From positions 333,644 to 397,643 of the forward strand of contig NZ_POQS01000006.1 of assembly GCF_002885955.2 (NCBI RefSeq): a stretch of DNA of 64,000 bases, read 5' to 3'. Source of the DNA: Achromobacter pulmonis (lineage in GTDB: Bacteria > Pseudomonadota > Gammaproteobacteria > Burkholderiales > Burkholderiaceae_B). Of this stretch, positions 43,469-52,376 are shown in pieces. The first letter of the stretch is position 1. Every line of letters starts with the position of its first letter. A model generated the notes under the pieces. That model was not told where the DNA came from and searched no databases. It saw only the letters and a program-made list of their open reading frames with translations. The translations under genes were made by a program, and so were the position numbers.

Positions 43469-44205
43469 TCATTCGGCGCGCGCCACGACGGAGATGACCC
43501 GGTTGCCCGCATGCAGGCCGCATTCCTTGGAGTCCGATGACTCCCACCACCAGCGTCCGGCGCGCAGGTCCTCGCCCGGCCGCACGGCGCGCGTACAGGG
43601 CTCGCAGCCGATGGACGGGTAGCCCTGGTCGTGCAGCGGGTTATAGGGAATGCCGAAAGCGCGGATGAGGGACCAGACCTCCTCCTCGCTCCACTCGGCC
43701 AGCGGGTTGAACTTGTAGAGGCCGAAGGTCTCGTCGCGCTCTTCCAGCGGCAGTTCGCCGCGGGTGGTGGACTGCGCGCGCCGCTGCCCCGTGATCCAGG
43801 CGCCGCGCCCGGCCAGCGCGCGCTTGAGCGGTTCGACCTTGCGGATGCCGCAACAGGCTTTGCGCAGTTCCACGCTCTCGTAGAACGCATAGGCGCCGTG
43901 CTCGGCCACGTGCCGCGCCACGGCCTCGGCGTCGGGACGGTACACGGTCACCTCGCGTCCGTAGCGCTCGCGCACCGCGTCCAGCACGCCCAGCGTTTCG
44001 GCATGCAGCCGGCCCGTGTCCAGCGTAAAGACTTCCAGGTCCGAGCCGGCGGCGTACAGCGCGTGCGTCAGCACCATGTCCTCGGCGGCCAGCGACGAGG
44101 CCAGCGCCGCATCGGGGTAGCGGCGCCGGATGTCGGCCAGGGTCAGGTTCAGTTCGCGCCAGCGCGCGGCCAGCCCGTCTTCCAGTTGGGGAAAAAATTC
44201 AGTCG

Positions 44206-44209
<4 letters not shown>
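43469..44209 (-). CDS. cysH: Adenylylsulfate (APS) reductase, assimilatory
   Basis: This 246-aa PAPS-reductase-family enzyme carries the extra cysteine pairs that bind a 4Fe-4S cluster: RKACCGIRK and IGCEPCTRA. The catalytic C-terminal cysteine lies in KECGLH. The cluster pairs mark APS, not PAPS, as substrate, consistent with cysN lacking a CysC domain. It reduces APS to sulfite with thioredoxin. The start overlaps the cysA stop (ATGA). Confidence 0.95.
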
Positions 44210-45270
<1,061 letters not shown>

Positions 45271-45296
45271 TCTGGTCTCCGTGTGGGCCGCCAGTC

Positions 45297-46196
45297 TCAG
45301 GCGGCGGCCGGCTGGATGGGGGCCGTCTGGCCGGGATGCTCGGCCGGCTGGCCGGCGGGCTGCAGCAGGCGCGCATTGCGCCACTCGACCAGGTTCTTGG
45401 CCACCAGCGTCACCAGCGCCAGCAAGGCCAGCAGCGAGGCCACCGCGAACGCCGCCGCGTACTGGTATTCGTTGTACAGAATCTCGACGTGCAGGGTCAT
45501 GGTGTTGGTCAGCCCCCGGATCTGCCCGGACACCACCGAGACCGCGCCGAACTCGCCCATGGCGCGCGCGTTGCACAGGATGGCGCCATACAGCAGGCCC
45601 CATTTGATGTTCGGCAGCGTCACGCGCCAGAAGATCTGCCAGCCGCTGGCGCCCAGCGTCAGCGCGGCCTGTTCCTCCTCGCTGCCCTGCGCCTGCATCA
45701 GCGGTATCAGCTCGCGCGCGACGAACGGAAAGGTCACGAACAGCGAGGCCAGGACGATGCCGGGCACGGCGTAGACGATCTTGATGTCATGCGCCTGCAG
45801 CCAGCCGCCGAACCAGCCCTGCGAGCCGAACAGCAGCACGAACACCAGGCCGGCCACCACCGGCGACACCGAAAACGGCAGATCGATCAGGGTGATCAGG
45901 AACTGCTTGCCCCGGAACTGGAACTTGGTGACCGCCCACGCCGCCGCGACCCCGAACACCAGGTTCAGCGGCAGCGCGATCGCCGCCACCAGCAGCGTCA
46001 GGCGGATCGCGGCCAGCGCGTCCGGCTCGACGATGGCGGCCAGGTACAGCTCCCAGCCCTTCTTGAAGGCCTCGGCGAACACCGCCGCCAAGGGCACGAT
46101 CAGGAACAGCGCCAGGAACGCCAGCGCGACGGTCAGCAGCAGGCCGCGCGCCCAGCGCGGCTCGGTCAGGTGGGCGGGACGGTCCGATGCGCTCAT
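45297..46196 (-). CDS. cysW: Sulfate/thiosulfate ABC transporter permease CysW
   Basis: This 299-aa inner-membrane permease has about six TM segments and the EAA loop [32 protein letters not shown], which docks CysA. The start ([21 protein letters not shown]) overlaps the cysT stop in ATGA. Pairs with CysT to form the channel. Confidence 0.95.
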   Translation of the reverse strand: MSASDRPAHLTEPRWARGLLLTVALAFLALFLIVPLAAVFAEAFKKGWELYLAAIVEPDALAAIRLTLLVAAIALPLNLVFGVAAAWAVTKFQFRGKQFLITLIDLPFSVSPVVAGLVFVLLFGSQGWFGGWLQAHDIKIVYAVPGIVLASLFVTFPFVARELIPLMQAQGSEEEQAALTLGASGWQIFWRVTLPNIKWGLLYGAILCNARAMGEFGAVSVVSGQIRGLTNTMTLHVEILYNEYQYAAAFAVASLLALLALVTLVAKNLVEWRNARLLQPAGQPAEHPGQTAPIQPAAA

Positions 46197-47089
46197 GCCA
46201 GCCTCCCCAGATTGCGGCGCGACTGCCAGCCTTGCAGCAGGTTGATCACCAGCAGCAGCGCGAACGACAGCAGCAGCATCACGGTCGCGATGGCGGCCGC
46301 GCCTGCGTAGTCGAACTCCTCCAGCTTGGCGATGATGAGCAGCGGCGTGATCTCCGACACCATGGGCATGTTGCCGGCGATGAACACCACCGATCCGTAC
46401 TCCCCGATGGCGCGCGCGAAGGCCAGCGCGAAACCCGTCATCAGGGCGGGCAGCAGGATCGGAAACAACACCCGGCGGATGGTCTGCCAGCGGCTCGCGC
46501 CCAGGCTGGCGGCGGCTTCCTCGATCTCGCGCTCCACGTCCTCCAGCACCGGCTGCACCGTGCGCACCACGAACGGCACGCCGATGAAAATCAGCGCCAC
46601 CACGATGCCCAGCGGCGTGAACGCCACTTTCCAGCCGAACCATTCGGCCAGCGGCGCGCCCAGCCAGCCCTTCTCGGAATACAGCGCGGTCAGCGCGATG
46701 CCGGCCACCGCCGTGGGCAGCGCGAACGGCAGGTCCACCAGCGCGTCCAGGATCTTCTTGCCCGGAAAACGGTAGCGCACCAGCACCCAGGCCACGATGG
46801 TGCCGAACACCAGGTTCACCAGCGCCGCGACCAGCGAAGCCCCGAACGTCAGCTGGTACGAGGCCACCACCCGCGGCGCGGCCACCGTGTCCCAGAACCC
46901 CTGCCAGCCCAGCGCCGCGCTGCGGATGGGCAGCGCCGCCAGCGGGATGAGCACCAGCACGCTGAGGTACAGCACGGCATAGCCCATCGAGATGCCGAAG
47001 CCGGGCAGCACGCCCGGGCTGCGCCGGCGCGCGGCGAACAAGGCCGGCGCAGCGCTGGCCGTATGAGTGGCGGCAGAAGTCATGGCCAT
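46193..47089 (-). CDS. cysT: Sulfate/thiosulfate ABC transporter permease CysT
   Basis: This 298-aa permease has six TM segments and the EAA loop [30 protein letters not shown], followed by [16 protein letters not shown], typical of CysT/CysU. The first ATG (47089) and a second two codons later (47083) are both usable. It lies 16 bp after sbp. Confidence 0.95.
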   Translation of the reverse strand: MAMTSAATHTASAAPALFAARRRSPGVLPGFGISMGYAVLYLSVLVLIPLAALPIRSAALGWQGFWDTVAAPRVVASYQLTFGASLVAALVNLVFGTIVAWVLVRYRFPGKKILDALVDLPFALPTAVAGIALTALYSEKGWLGAPLAEWFGWKVAFTPLGIVVALIFIGVPFVVRTVQPVLEDVEREIEEAAASLGASRWQTIRRVLFPILLPALMTGFALAFARAIGEYGSVVFIAGNMPMVSEITPLLIIAKLEEFDYAGAAAIATVMLLLSFALLLVINLLQGWQSRRNLGRLA

Positions 47090-47105
47090 GGTCCGGTCGA
47101 TGCGC

Positions 47106-48134
47106 CTATTTCTTCTGCGGCAGGTAAATCTGGTCGAACGTGCCGCCGTCGCTGAAGTGGTCCTTCTGCGCCTTGCGCCAGCCGCCGAAGATCTTGTCGT
47201 CGATGTTCACGAGCTTGACCTTGGGAAACTTGTCCGCGTATTTCGCCGCCACGGCCGGATCGATGGGCCGGTAGTAATTCTTCGCGATGATTTCCTGGGC
47301 CGCCGGCGTATAGAGGAACTCCAGATAGGCCTGGGCCGCCTTGCGCGTGCCCTTCCTGTCCACCACCTTGTCGACCACGGCGACCGGCGGCTCGGCCAGG
47401 ATCGACAGGGACGGCACCACGATGTCGAACTTGTCCGGCCCCAGCTCCTCGAGCGCCAGAAAAGCCTCGTTCTCCCACGCCAGCAGCACGTCGCCCACGC
47501 CGCGCTCCACGAAGGTGGTGGTGGCGCCGCGCGCGCCGGTATCGAGCACCGGCACGTGCCGCAGCAGATCGCCGACGAAAGCCCGGGCGCGCTCCTCGCT
47601 GCCGCCGTTCTTTTCCAGCGCATAGGCCCAGGCCGCCAGATAATTCCAGCGCGCCCCGCCCGAGGTCTTGGGATTGGGCGTAATCACCTGCACCCCGTCC
47701 TTGACCAGGTCGTCCCAGTCCTTGATCTGCTTGGGATTGCCCTTGCGCACCAGGAACACGATGGTCGAGGTATAGGGGGAACTGTTCTGCGGCAGGCGCG
47801 CCTGCCAGTCGGCGGGCAGCAGCCCGCGGTCCGCGATGGCGTCGATGTCATAGGCCAGGGCCAGCGTCACCACGTCGGCCTCCAGCCCGTCGATGACCGA
47901 GCGCGCCTGGCGGCCCGAGCCGCCGTGCGACTGGCGTATGGTCAGCTCGACGCCGGCCTGTTCCTTGTACCGATCGGCGAACGCGGTATCGATGGCGCGA
48001 TACAGCTCGCGGGTCGGGTCATACGAGACATTGAGCAGCGTCTGCTTCTGCTGCGCCTGGACGGGCGCGATGGCGGCGAACGACAACGTAACGGCGGCCA
48101 CGGCGGCCAGCCAACCGGCTTTCCTGAAAGACAT
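47106..48134 (-). CDS. sbp: Periplasmic sulfate-binding protein
   Basis: This 342-aa protein has a signal peptide (1 to about 27, [19 protein letters not shown]) and the family strings [48 protein letters not shown] and [22 protein letters not shown], the last typical of sulfate/thiosulfate binders. It is the first gene of the operon sbp-cysTWA-cysHDN. The leader upstream (48135-48260) is AT-richer and is the expected place for CysB control, though I cannot define a site. cysP-type thiosulfate binding is not excluded. Confidence 0.93.
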   Translation of the reverse strand: MSFRKAGWLAAVAAVTLSFAAIAPVQAQQKQTLLNVSYDPTRELYRAIDTAFADRYKEQAGVELTIRQSHGGSGRQARSVIDGLEADVVTLALAYDIDAIADRGLLPADWQARLPQNSSPYTSTIVFLVRKGNPKQIKDWDDLVKDGVQVITPNPKTSGGARWNYLAAWAYALEKNGGSEERARAFVGDLLRHVPVLDTGARGATTTFVERGVGDVLLAWENEAFLALEELGPDKFDIVVPSLSILAEPPVAVVDKVVDRKGTRKAAQAYLEFLYTPAAQEIIAKNYYRPIDPAVAAKYADKFPKVKLVNIDDKIFGGWRKAQKDHFSDGGTFDQIYLPQKK

Positions 48135-48282
48135 CCCTGCTCCCTGTGTCTAGCAACGTGGAAGCAAGTTTGCGGGCTAGCCGATCTGAACGGAACGAAT
48201 CATTATTTGGTTGCTCATCGCTTTGAGGCATATAGGATGGGCCGGCGAGACGGACTGGCCGGCGACGCACCCGCCACGCCGG
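48135..48282 (-). promoter_or_regulatory. Promoter region of the sulfur operon
   Basis: This gap separates sbp from the orphan immunity gene. GGGAGCAGGG lies just before the sbp ATG. AT-rich sequence around 48195-48240 probably holds the promoter and CysB contacts; no consensus can be assigned with confidence. It also marks the edge of the lower-GC CDI immunity region. Confidence 0.4.
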
Positions 48283-48789
48283 CTACACCTTTCCCTTGCA
48301 ACGTTCCAGGGCCAGACGAAGCGCTGCGCCGACCGCATCGGGATAACTGTTATAGGCAAGCGTGACGTGGTGTTCCTTCGTTATCCCCTTGCTGGTCCAC
48401 GCTCCCCTTTTGTCGCGGTGGCTGGGATATATGGTCAGGACGCCCTCCACGACGTCCACGAAGCAGAATTTCATCCGATCAAAGAGATCCGACTTTCTTT
48501 TATAGGAAAACCTTGCCATCGTCGCGGCCACCCACTCGTTGTATTTTTCCGTGGCACGGCCTTTGACATCGAAAAACCCTGGCTCGTCCTCCGGGTCGAT
48601 CATTCGGCTTGCAGCCAGGGCCTGCAGCAGGCTCGCTCCCAATTCATTATCGGGGGATACGCGCGACAGAAAGAAACTCCTTCCCTTGGGATCGGGAAGC
48701 GCAATGACATGTCCCGATAGGGTCTGCACGAAAATGAAATCCCTATTCGCCTTGACCTCCGCCCACAGCTTTTGAATGGTCCCGTTCAT
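48283..48789 (-). CDS. Orphan CDI-type immunity protein (candidate)
   Basis: This is an intact 168-aa protein with no signal peptide or TM segment, so it is cytoplasmic. The C-terminal part (about 135-165, SKGITKEHHVTLAYNSYPDAVGAALRLALERCKG) resembles the end of some CdiI-type immunity proteins. A degenerate paralogue lies at 50131-50403: the stretch with NELG, ALAASRMI and VKGRAxEKYNE is shared. It is the most distal gene of the array downstream of the CdiA-like gene. It would neutralise a nuclease-type toxin tail that may no longer be encoded here. Family identity is by pattern only. Confidence 0.6.
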   Translation of the reverse strand: MNGTIQKLWAEVKANRDFIFVQTLSGHVIALPDPKGRSFFLSRVSPDNELGASLLQALAASRMIDPEDEPGFFDVKGRATEKYNEWVAATMARFSYKRKSDLFDRMKFCFVDVVEGVLTIYPSHRDKRGAWTSKGITKEHHVTLAYNSYPDAVGAALRLALERCKGKV

Positions 48790-49072
48790 TTCAAGAATTG
48801 ATTCAAGAAGGGTTAGGCATCGATATGAATGCCTTCAGAATAGCCCTACCCTCTTGGCGAATCGTCGGGAATAAGACCGAATTTCTGAACGAGATCTCTG
48901 CTTGGGATCGAATTACCGTCGTTTGCTTGCGGGAATTTCTGAGTGATGTGCGGACCGATCATGAGCGTTGGCAACCCGCCTTTGCATCCGCTAAGCCATC
49001 CGTCTCGCACCGCCTTTTTGGCTTATCCGCTTGACTGCCACAGTCTCACGCAGGAGTTAGATTGAATTCTGG
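48790..49072. other. Unassigned gap in the immunity array
   Basis: This 283-bp stretch separates two immunity-type frames. A 78-codon frame on the plus strand (48798-49034) and a 38-codon one on the minus strand are present, but neither has a convincing ribosome site or a family I recognise. Eroded remnants of a toxin tail or immunity gene are possible. Confidence 0.4.
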
Positions 49073-49399
49073 CTATTTTTCGATGACTTCACGTTTTTTT
49101 TGAACGATCAGGATCGCTCGATCGATCATGTCTACAGTGATGTAGGGCACGGATCCGAGTCTGTCGCCCTTTTCAAAACTGTTCTTGTAGCTGTTCAGGC
49201 GTTCGACATCACCGGCGATCGCCAAGGCCGCGAGATGACGAAGGGGCATCTCACCTTTAGCGTCAGTCGGCAAATTTCTATAGGCCGACAATCCAGCACC
49301 TAGGCCCTGGGATTGAGCCCAGGATATGGCTCCGTCGGAAAGTCGCTGCACGTCCTCTGCAGAAATTCTCGTAAGCCAAAAACCTTCGGCAACAACCAC
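49073..49399 (-). pseudogene. 5'-truncated immunity-type gene fragment
   Basis: An open frame of 108 codons starts at GTG without a ribosome site and looks like the C-terminal part of a longer protein (AEDVQRLSDGAISWAQSQGL, then HLAALAIAGDVERLNSYKNS, then PYITVDMIDRAILIVQKK). The last 40 codons or so are duplicated at 50011-50130 with about six mismatches in 120 bp. Upstream, between 49400 and 49471, the frame is closed by stops. It resembles immunity proteins that sit behind polymorphic toxin tails, but I do not assign a family. It could still be expressed as a short protein. Confidence 0.5.
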
Positions 49400-49471
49400 C
49401 CGTTAATTTGATTTATCGGCGGCTATGCTCGAAATTTCTCATTGACCATAAAGTTTTCTTCTCCGGCCTGT

Positions 49472-49945
49472 TCAACTTTCTGGTTTCTTGGAGTCTAGGT
49501 GCTCGAAAAAATTGAGCACATGTTCAGTCAATCCAGCCATATCCCGATATGCAATAGCTCCAAACTCTGGTTCATACCTCGTCATGTACTTTCTTGGAGA
49601 AATCTCTAGATCCTGCGCCTTCTGCTCAACCTCCAAAAGGCGACGGGGCATTATTACCCAGTTCGAACGCCTCCCGGACCCACGATCGAAGTCCTGCAGA
49701 ACCCAACTCACTATCCCTCTATAACTTAAAATAGCCCGCCGGAGCAGGGATATGACTTCTGGCTTATCCTGTTCGAACCGAAACAATATTTCCGGAGGGC
49801 ATTCAATTTGACTTCCAATCTCCCACCCCACGGCTGACCGAATAACATACTCACTCGCCGTCGATTTTCGCCATTCAGTTGGACCCAGCAATTCTATAAA
49901 ATCCACAAGCTGACGGCATTCATCTTTTGGAATTGGAAGTATCAT
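49472..49945 (-). CDS. Hypothetical small protein, probable orphan immunity protein
   Basis: This is an intact 157-aa cytoplasmic protein of unrecognised family. It begins MILPIPKDECRQLVDFIELL and contains the Trp-rich stretch IVSWVLQDFDRGSGRRSNWVI and a hydrophobic/aromatic end LTEHVLNFFEHL. Base composition is clearly more AT-rich than the window average, like the rest of the array. Position between two immunity fragments downstream of a CdiA-like gene suggests an immunity role; the sequence itself gives no proof. Confidence 0.55.
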   Translation of the reverse strand: MILPIPKDECRQLVDFIELLGPTEWRKSTASEYVIRSAVGWEIGSQIECPPEILFRFEQDKPEVISLLRRAILSYRGIVSWVLQDFDRGSGRRSNWVIMPRRLLEVEQKAQDLEISPRKYMTRYEPEFGAIAYRDMAGLTEHVLNFFEHLDSKKPES

Positions 49946-50010
49946 TTCACAACTCGCAGCTCGAAACTCAAGGCGGGATGAAGTAGTTTTTCGACTACTT
50001 TGCGTATTTT

Positions 50011-50130
50011 TGAGCGATCAGGATCGCTCGATCGATGATGTCTACAGTGATGTAGGGCACGAATCCGAGTCTGCCGCCCTTTTCAAAACTGTTCTTGTAG
50101 CTGTTCAGGCGTTCGACGTCAGCGGCGATC
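50011..50130 (-). pseudogene. Duplicate 3' fragment of the 49073-49399 gene
   Basis: About 120 bp nearly identical (about six mismatches) to 49101-49222. It encodes the same C-terminal end (DVERLNSYKNS, VPYITVDIIDRAIL) followed by a stop at about 49998-50000. It directly abuts the degenerate copy at 50131-50403, so two partial immunity genes have been joined by recombination. Confidence 0.8.
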
Positions 50131-50403
50131 GTCCCTACTTTTGTTATCCCTTTGCTGATCCACGAATCCCTTATGCCACGATGGCTGGGTTATATGACCA
50201 TAACGCCACCCACGACATCCATAAAGCAGATTTCATTCTCTCAATGAGCTCCGACTTACTTTTTTAGGTTGCGTACTCATTATATTTTTCCTCGGCACGG
50301 CCTTTGACATTAAGGAACGCTGGCGCGGTCGCCGGACCGATCATTCGACTTGCAGCTAGGGCCTCCTGCCGGCTCATCCCCAATTCATTATCAGTATCGC
50401 TCA
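50131..50403 (-). pseudogene. Degenerate copy of the 48283-48789 immunity gene
   Basis: The minus strand matches the middle of the intact orphan gene: DNELG, ALAASRMIGP, NVKGRAEEKYNEY, then an in-frame TAA where the intact gene reads on, plus a deletion of roughly a dozen codons and further frame loss. Both ends of the intact gene are missing. It is clearly a remnant from an earlier arrangement of the immunity array. Confidence 0.8.
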
Positions 50404-51146
50404 TGCATCAGAAACAATCTTTTCTCGTAGCGGTTCATCTTCGGTCAGGAAAAATCCGGCTCGGAACAACTTCTTAAGTTCGGCACGTCGCCTTGAAAAT
50501 TGCCAAAAATCGGCAACTACGTCATTAATACTATCCGTAACTCTGACTAGGTATCCGTTGCCGACATTTTCAATAGCAAATCCCGCCTCAACAATGCGTC
50601 GGACATTCACCTCCTGAGCGAATTCATCACCATAAACCATTGCCCAGCCGATATTCGGCACCTCAGGTTTCAAGAGCGCGTTAAACGAGCCAATCTGGAA
50701 ACTATCGTATTTTGCCGACGGAGCCAGCTCAGGTCCTGCGAAAGCATGAAGCATTCCCAGTTGAGGCGGAAAAATTTCGCACCAGGTTTTGAAAATTCTA
50801 TGCCAATTCACTTTGTCACTAAACGCAGCATAGAAAGAAATGGACCCTGGTACCACTTGATCTCGGATGTTTTTGAACGTATGGCTCACATCGCCTTTTG
50901 ACACAATTGATCGCCTTCTTTTCCATGCAAAATCCTGGAAAAAGTCTGACGAAAATCCATCATCAGTGCGCAGTAGAATTTTCGAAGCCCAAACTTCTTT
51001 GCAAAGCGCTTTCCCCACGAACGGATCTCTAAACCTGTCTACGTTATGCGAAATCAATTCCGGAATCAGCAGACCGTCCTCCAAACCCAATGAATCAATG
51101 AACTTTTCGCCGACAGCCCAGTCGATTGTTTCTATTTTCGTTCTAA
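50401..51146 (-). pseudogene. CDI immunity gene, 3' part, separated from its start by an IS5-family element
   Basis: About 248 codons remain, from RTKIETIDWAVGEKFIDSLG to the stop at 50401-50403. The ATG and about nine codons (MKPYIKISI-R) lie on the other side of the IS at 52343-52371. Deleting 51147-52342 and one CTAA copy restores a single 256-aa frame whose ATG begins 5 nt after the stop of the CdiA-like gene. The protein is cytoplasmic, with aromatic-rich strings (FQIGSFNALLKPEVPNIGWAMVYGDEF, VADFWQFSRRRAEL) vaguely like Imm52-type immunity proteins. As it stands, translation from the original ATG ends after 25 codons inside the IS. Confidence 0.9.
51143..51146. repeat. Target-site duplication CTAA, left copy
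   Basis: CTAA directly flanks the left IS end and is repeated at 52343-52346. A 4-bp CTAA-type duplication is typical of the IS5 group. Confidence 0.88.
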
Positions 51147-52342
51147 GGAACCTCTGAACAAGTCCAACGAACCTGTCAGAATATAAGTTATTGAAAACAG
51201 TCCGATCCGAGTGAACCCGATGAGCCAGTTGAGTTTTTCCGAAGCCGAGTACGTTGGCAAACGCAAGAAAACGCGCCGTGAGAAGTTTCTGGCCAAGATG
51301 GAGCGTGCGGTGCCGTGGAAGCTCTTTGCCGATCTGGTCGATCCGCATTACCCCAAACCGGGCATCGGTCGTCCACCGTATCCGCTGGAAACGATGCTGC
51401 GCATCTACTTCATGCAACTGTGGTTTTCGCTGTCGGACCCGGCCATGGAAGAGACGCTGTACGACAGCTTTTCGATGCGCCAGTTTGCCAAACTGCCTGG
51501 AGGTCGTGTGCCGGACGAGACCACCATTTTGAACTTCCGTCATCTGCTCGAGCAGCACAACATTGCCGACCAAGCGCTTGAGGCGGTCAACCTGCTGTTG
51601 CAGGATCAAGGCATTCAGGTGCGCAAAGGCACCATTGTGGACGCCACAATTATCGATGCACCCAGCTCGACCAAGAACGCCAGCGGCACGCGGGACCCCG
51701 AGATGCATCAGACCAAAAAGGGAAACCAGTGGCACTTTGGGATGAAGGCCCACATTGGGGTTGATCTTCACAGCGGGCTGGTCCACACGGTGGTGGGCAC
51801 CGCTGCCAATGAGCATGATGTTACTCAGGCGGCTGCGTTGCTGCATGGTGAAGAAACGTTGGCTTTTGGCGATGCCGGTTATCAAGGCGTAGACAAACGA
51901 CCCGAGCACCAAGGGCGTGACGTAACCTGGCACATTGCCATGCGCCCCGGCAAACGGCGCGCCTTGGGTAACAGCGCAATTGATCGTTTGACGCAAAACA
52001 TTGAGCGGGCCAAATCCAGTCTTCGAGCCAAGGTTGAGCATCCGTTTCGTGTCATCAAATGCCAATTCGGGTTTCGTAAAGTCAGATTCCGTGGACTGGC
52101 CAAGAACACTGCGCATTTGAAAATGTTGTTTACGCTGTCCAATATCTGGATGGCACGCCGCCCGTTGACGGCGGTGGCAGGGTAAGTGCGCCCAAAAAGC
52201 GCCAACAGGCCCGAAAACGGGCCTGATCGGGGTGCAAACAACCCGAAAGTGGCGATGATTTGAGCAGTTTTTAACCATTTTTGAATACTTTGGTCATGAG
52301 GTCGATTTTTGGATGTTTGAAATCGAGTTCTTCAGACCTTCC
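51147..52342 (+). mobile_element. Complete IS5-family insertion sequence, 1196 bp
   Basis: The ends are imperfect inverted repeats: GGAACCTCTGAACAAGTC on the left and GGAAGGTCTGAAGAACTC reading in from the right (15 of the first 20 positions agree). CTAA target duplications flank both ends. One transposase gene (51220-52185) fills most of it. The element is inserted in the first codons of the CDI immunity gene, opposite in orientation to the toxin operon. I cannot name the element. Confidence 0.92.
51220..52185 (+). CDS. IS5-family DDE transposase
   Basis: This 321-aa transposase has the IS5-group N-terminus (MSQLSFSEAEYVGKRKKTRREKFL), GRPPYPLETMLRIYFMQLWF, and catalytic acids in VDATIID (first D), FGDAGYQG (second D) and AKVEHPFRVIK (E). 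The frame is intact, so the element may still be active. The ATG at 51220 matches the family start; a GTG three codons upstream is also in frame. Confidence 0.93.
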   Translation: MSQLSFSEAEYVGKRKKTRREKFLAKMERAVPWKLFADLVDPHYPKPGIGRPPYPLETMLRIYFMQLWFSLSDPAMEETLYDSFSMRQFAKLPGGRVPDETTILNFRHLLEQHNIADQALEAVNLLLQDQGIQVRKGTIVDATIIDAPSSTKNASGTRDPEMHQTKKGNQWHFGMKAHIGVDLHSGLVHTVVGTAANEHDVTQAAALLHGEETLAFGDAGYQGVDKRPEHQGRDVTWHIAMRPGKRRALGNSAIDRLTQNIERAKSSLRAKVEHPFRVIKCQFGFRKVRFRGLAKNTAHLKMLFTLSNIWMARRPLTAVAG

Positions 52343-52371
52343 CTAATAGAAATTTTTATGTAAGGTTTCAT
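52343..52371 (-). pseudogene. CDI immunity gene, 5' end, cut off by the IS
   Basis: ATG at 52371-52369, 5 nt after the TAA of the CdiA-like gene (52379-52377), then MKPYIKISI and the first bases of the next codon up to the CTAA. Beyond it the reading continues into the IS and stops at codon 26. The frame joins exactly with 50401-51142 when the insertion is removed. Confidence 0.9.
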
Positions 52372-52376
52372 AGCTT

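Noticed and set aside
42520-43890. 456-codon frame suggesting a CysD with a long N-terminal extension
   Set aside because: The extension overlaps cysH out of frame; the family start is at 43428.
48798-49034. 78-codon plus-strand gene in the immunity array
   Set aside because: No ribosome site or recognised family; probably chance.
51188-52230. IS element ends placed close to the transposase (about 51188 and 52265)
   Set aside because: TTGAAAAC/TTAAAAAC near those points looked like weak inverted repeats, but the GGAA...TCTGAA ends with a CTAA duplication at 51147/52342 are far better and restore the interrupted frame.
50401-52278. 625-aa protein as a genuine single gene
   Set aside because: The first ~375 codons are antisense to the IS transposase; the real content is the immunity-gene remainder. 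Kept only as a possible rescue frame in the findings.
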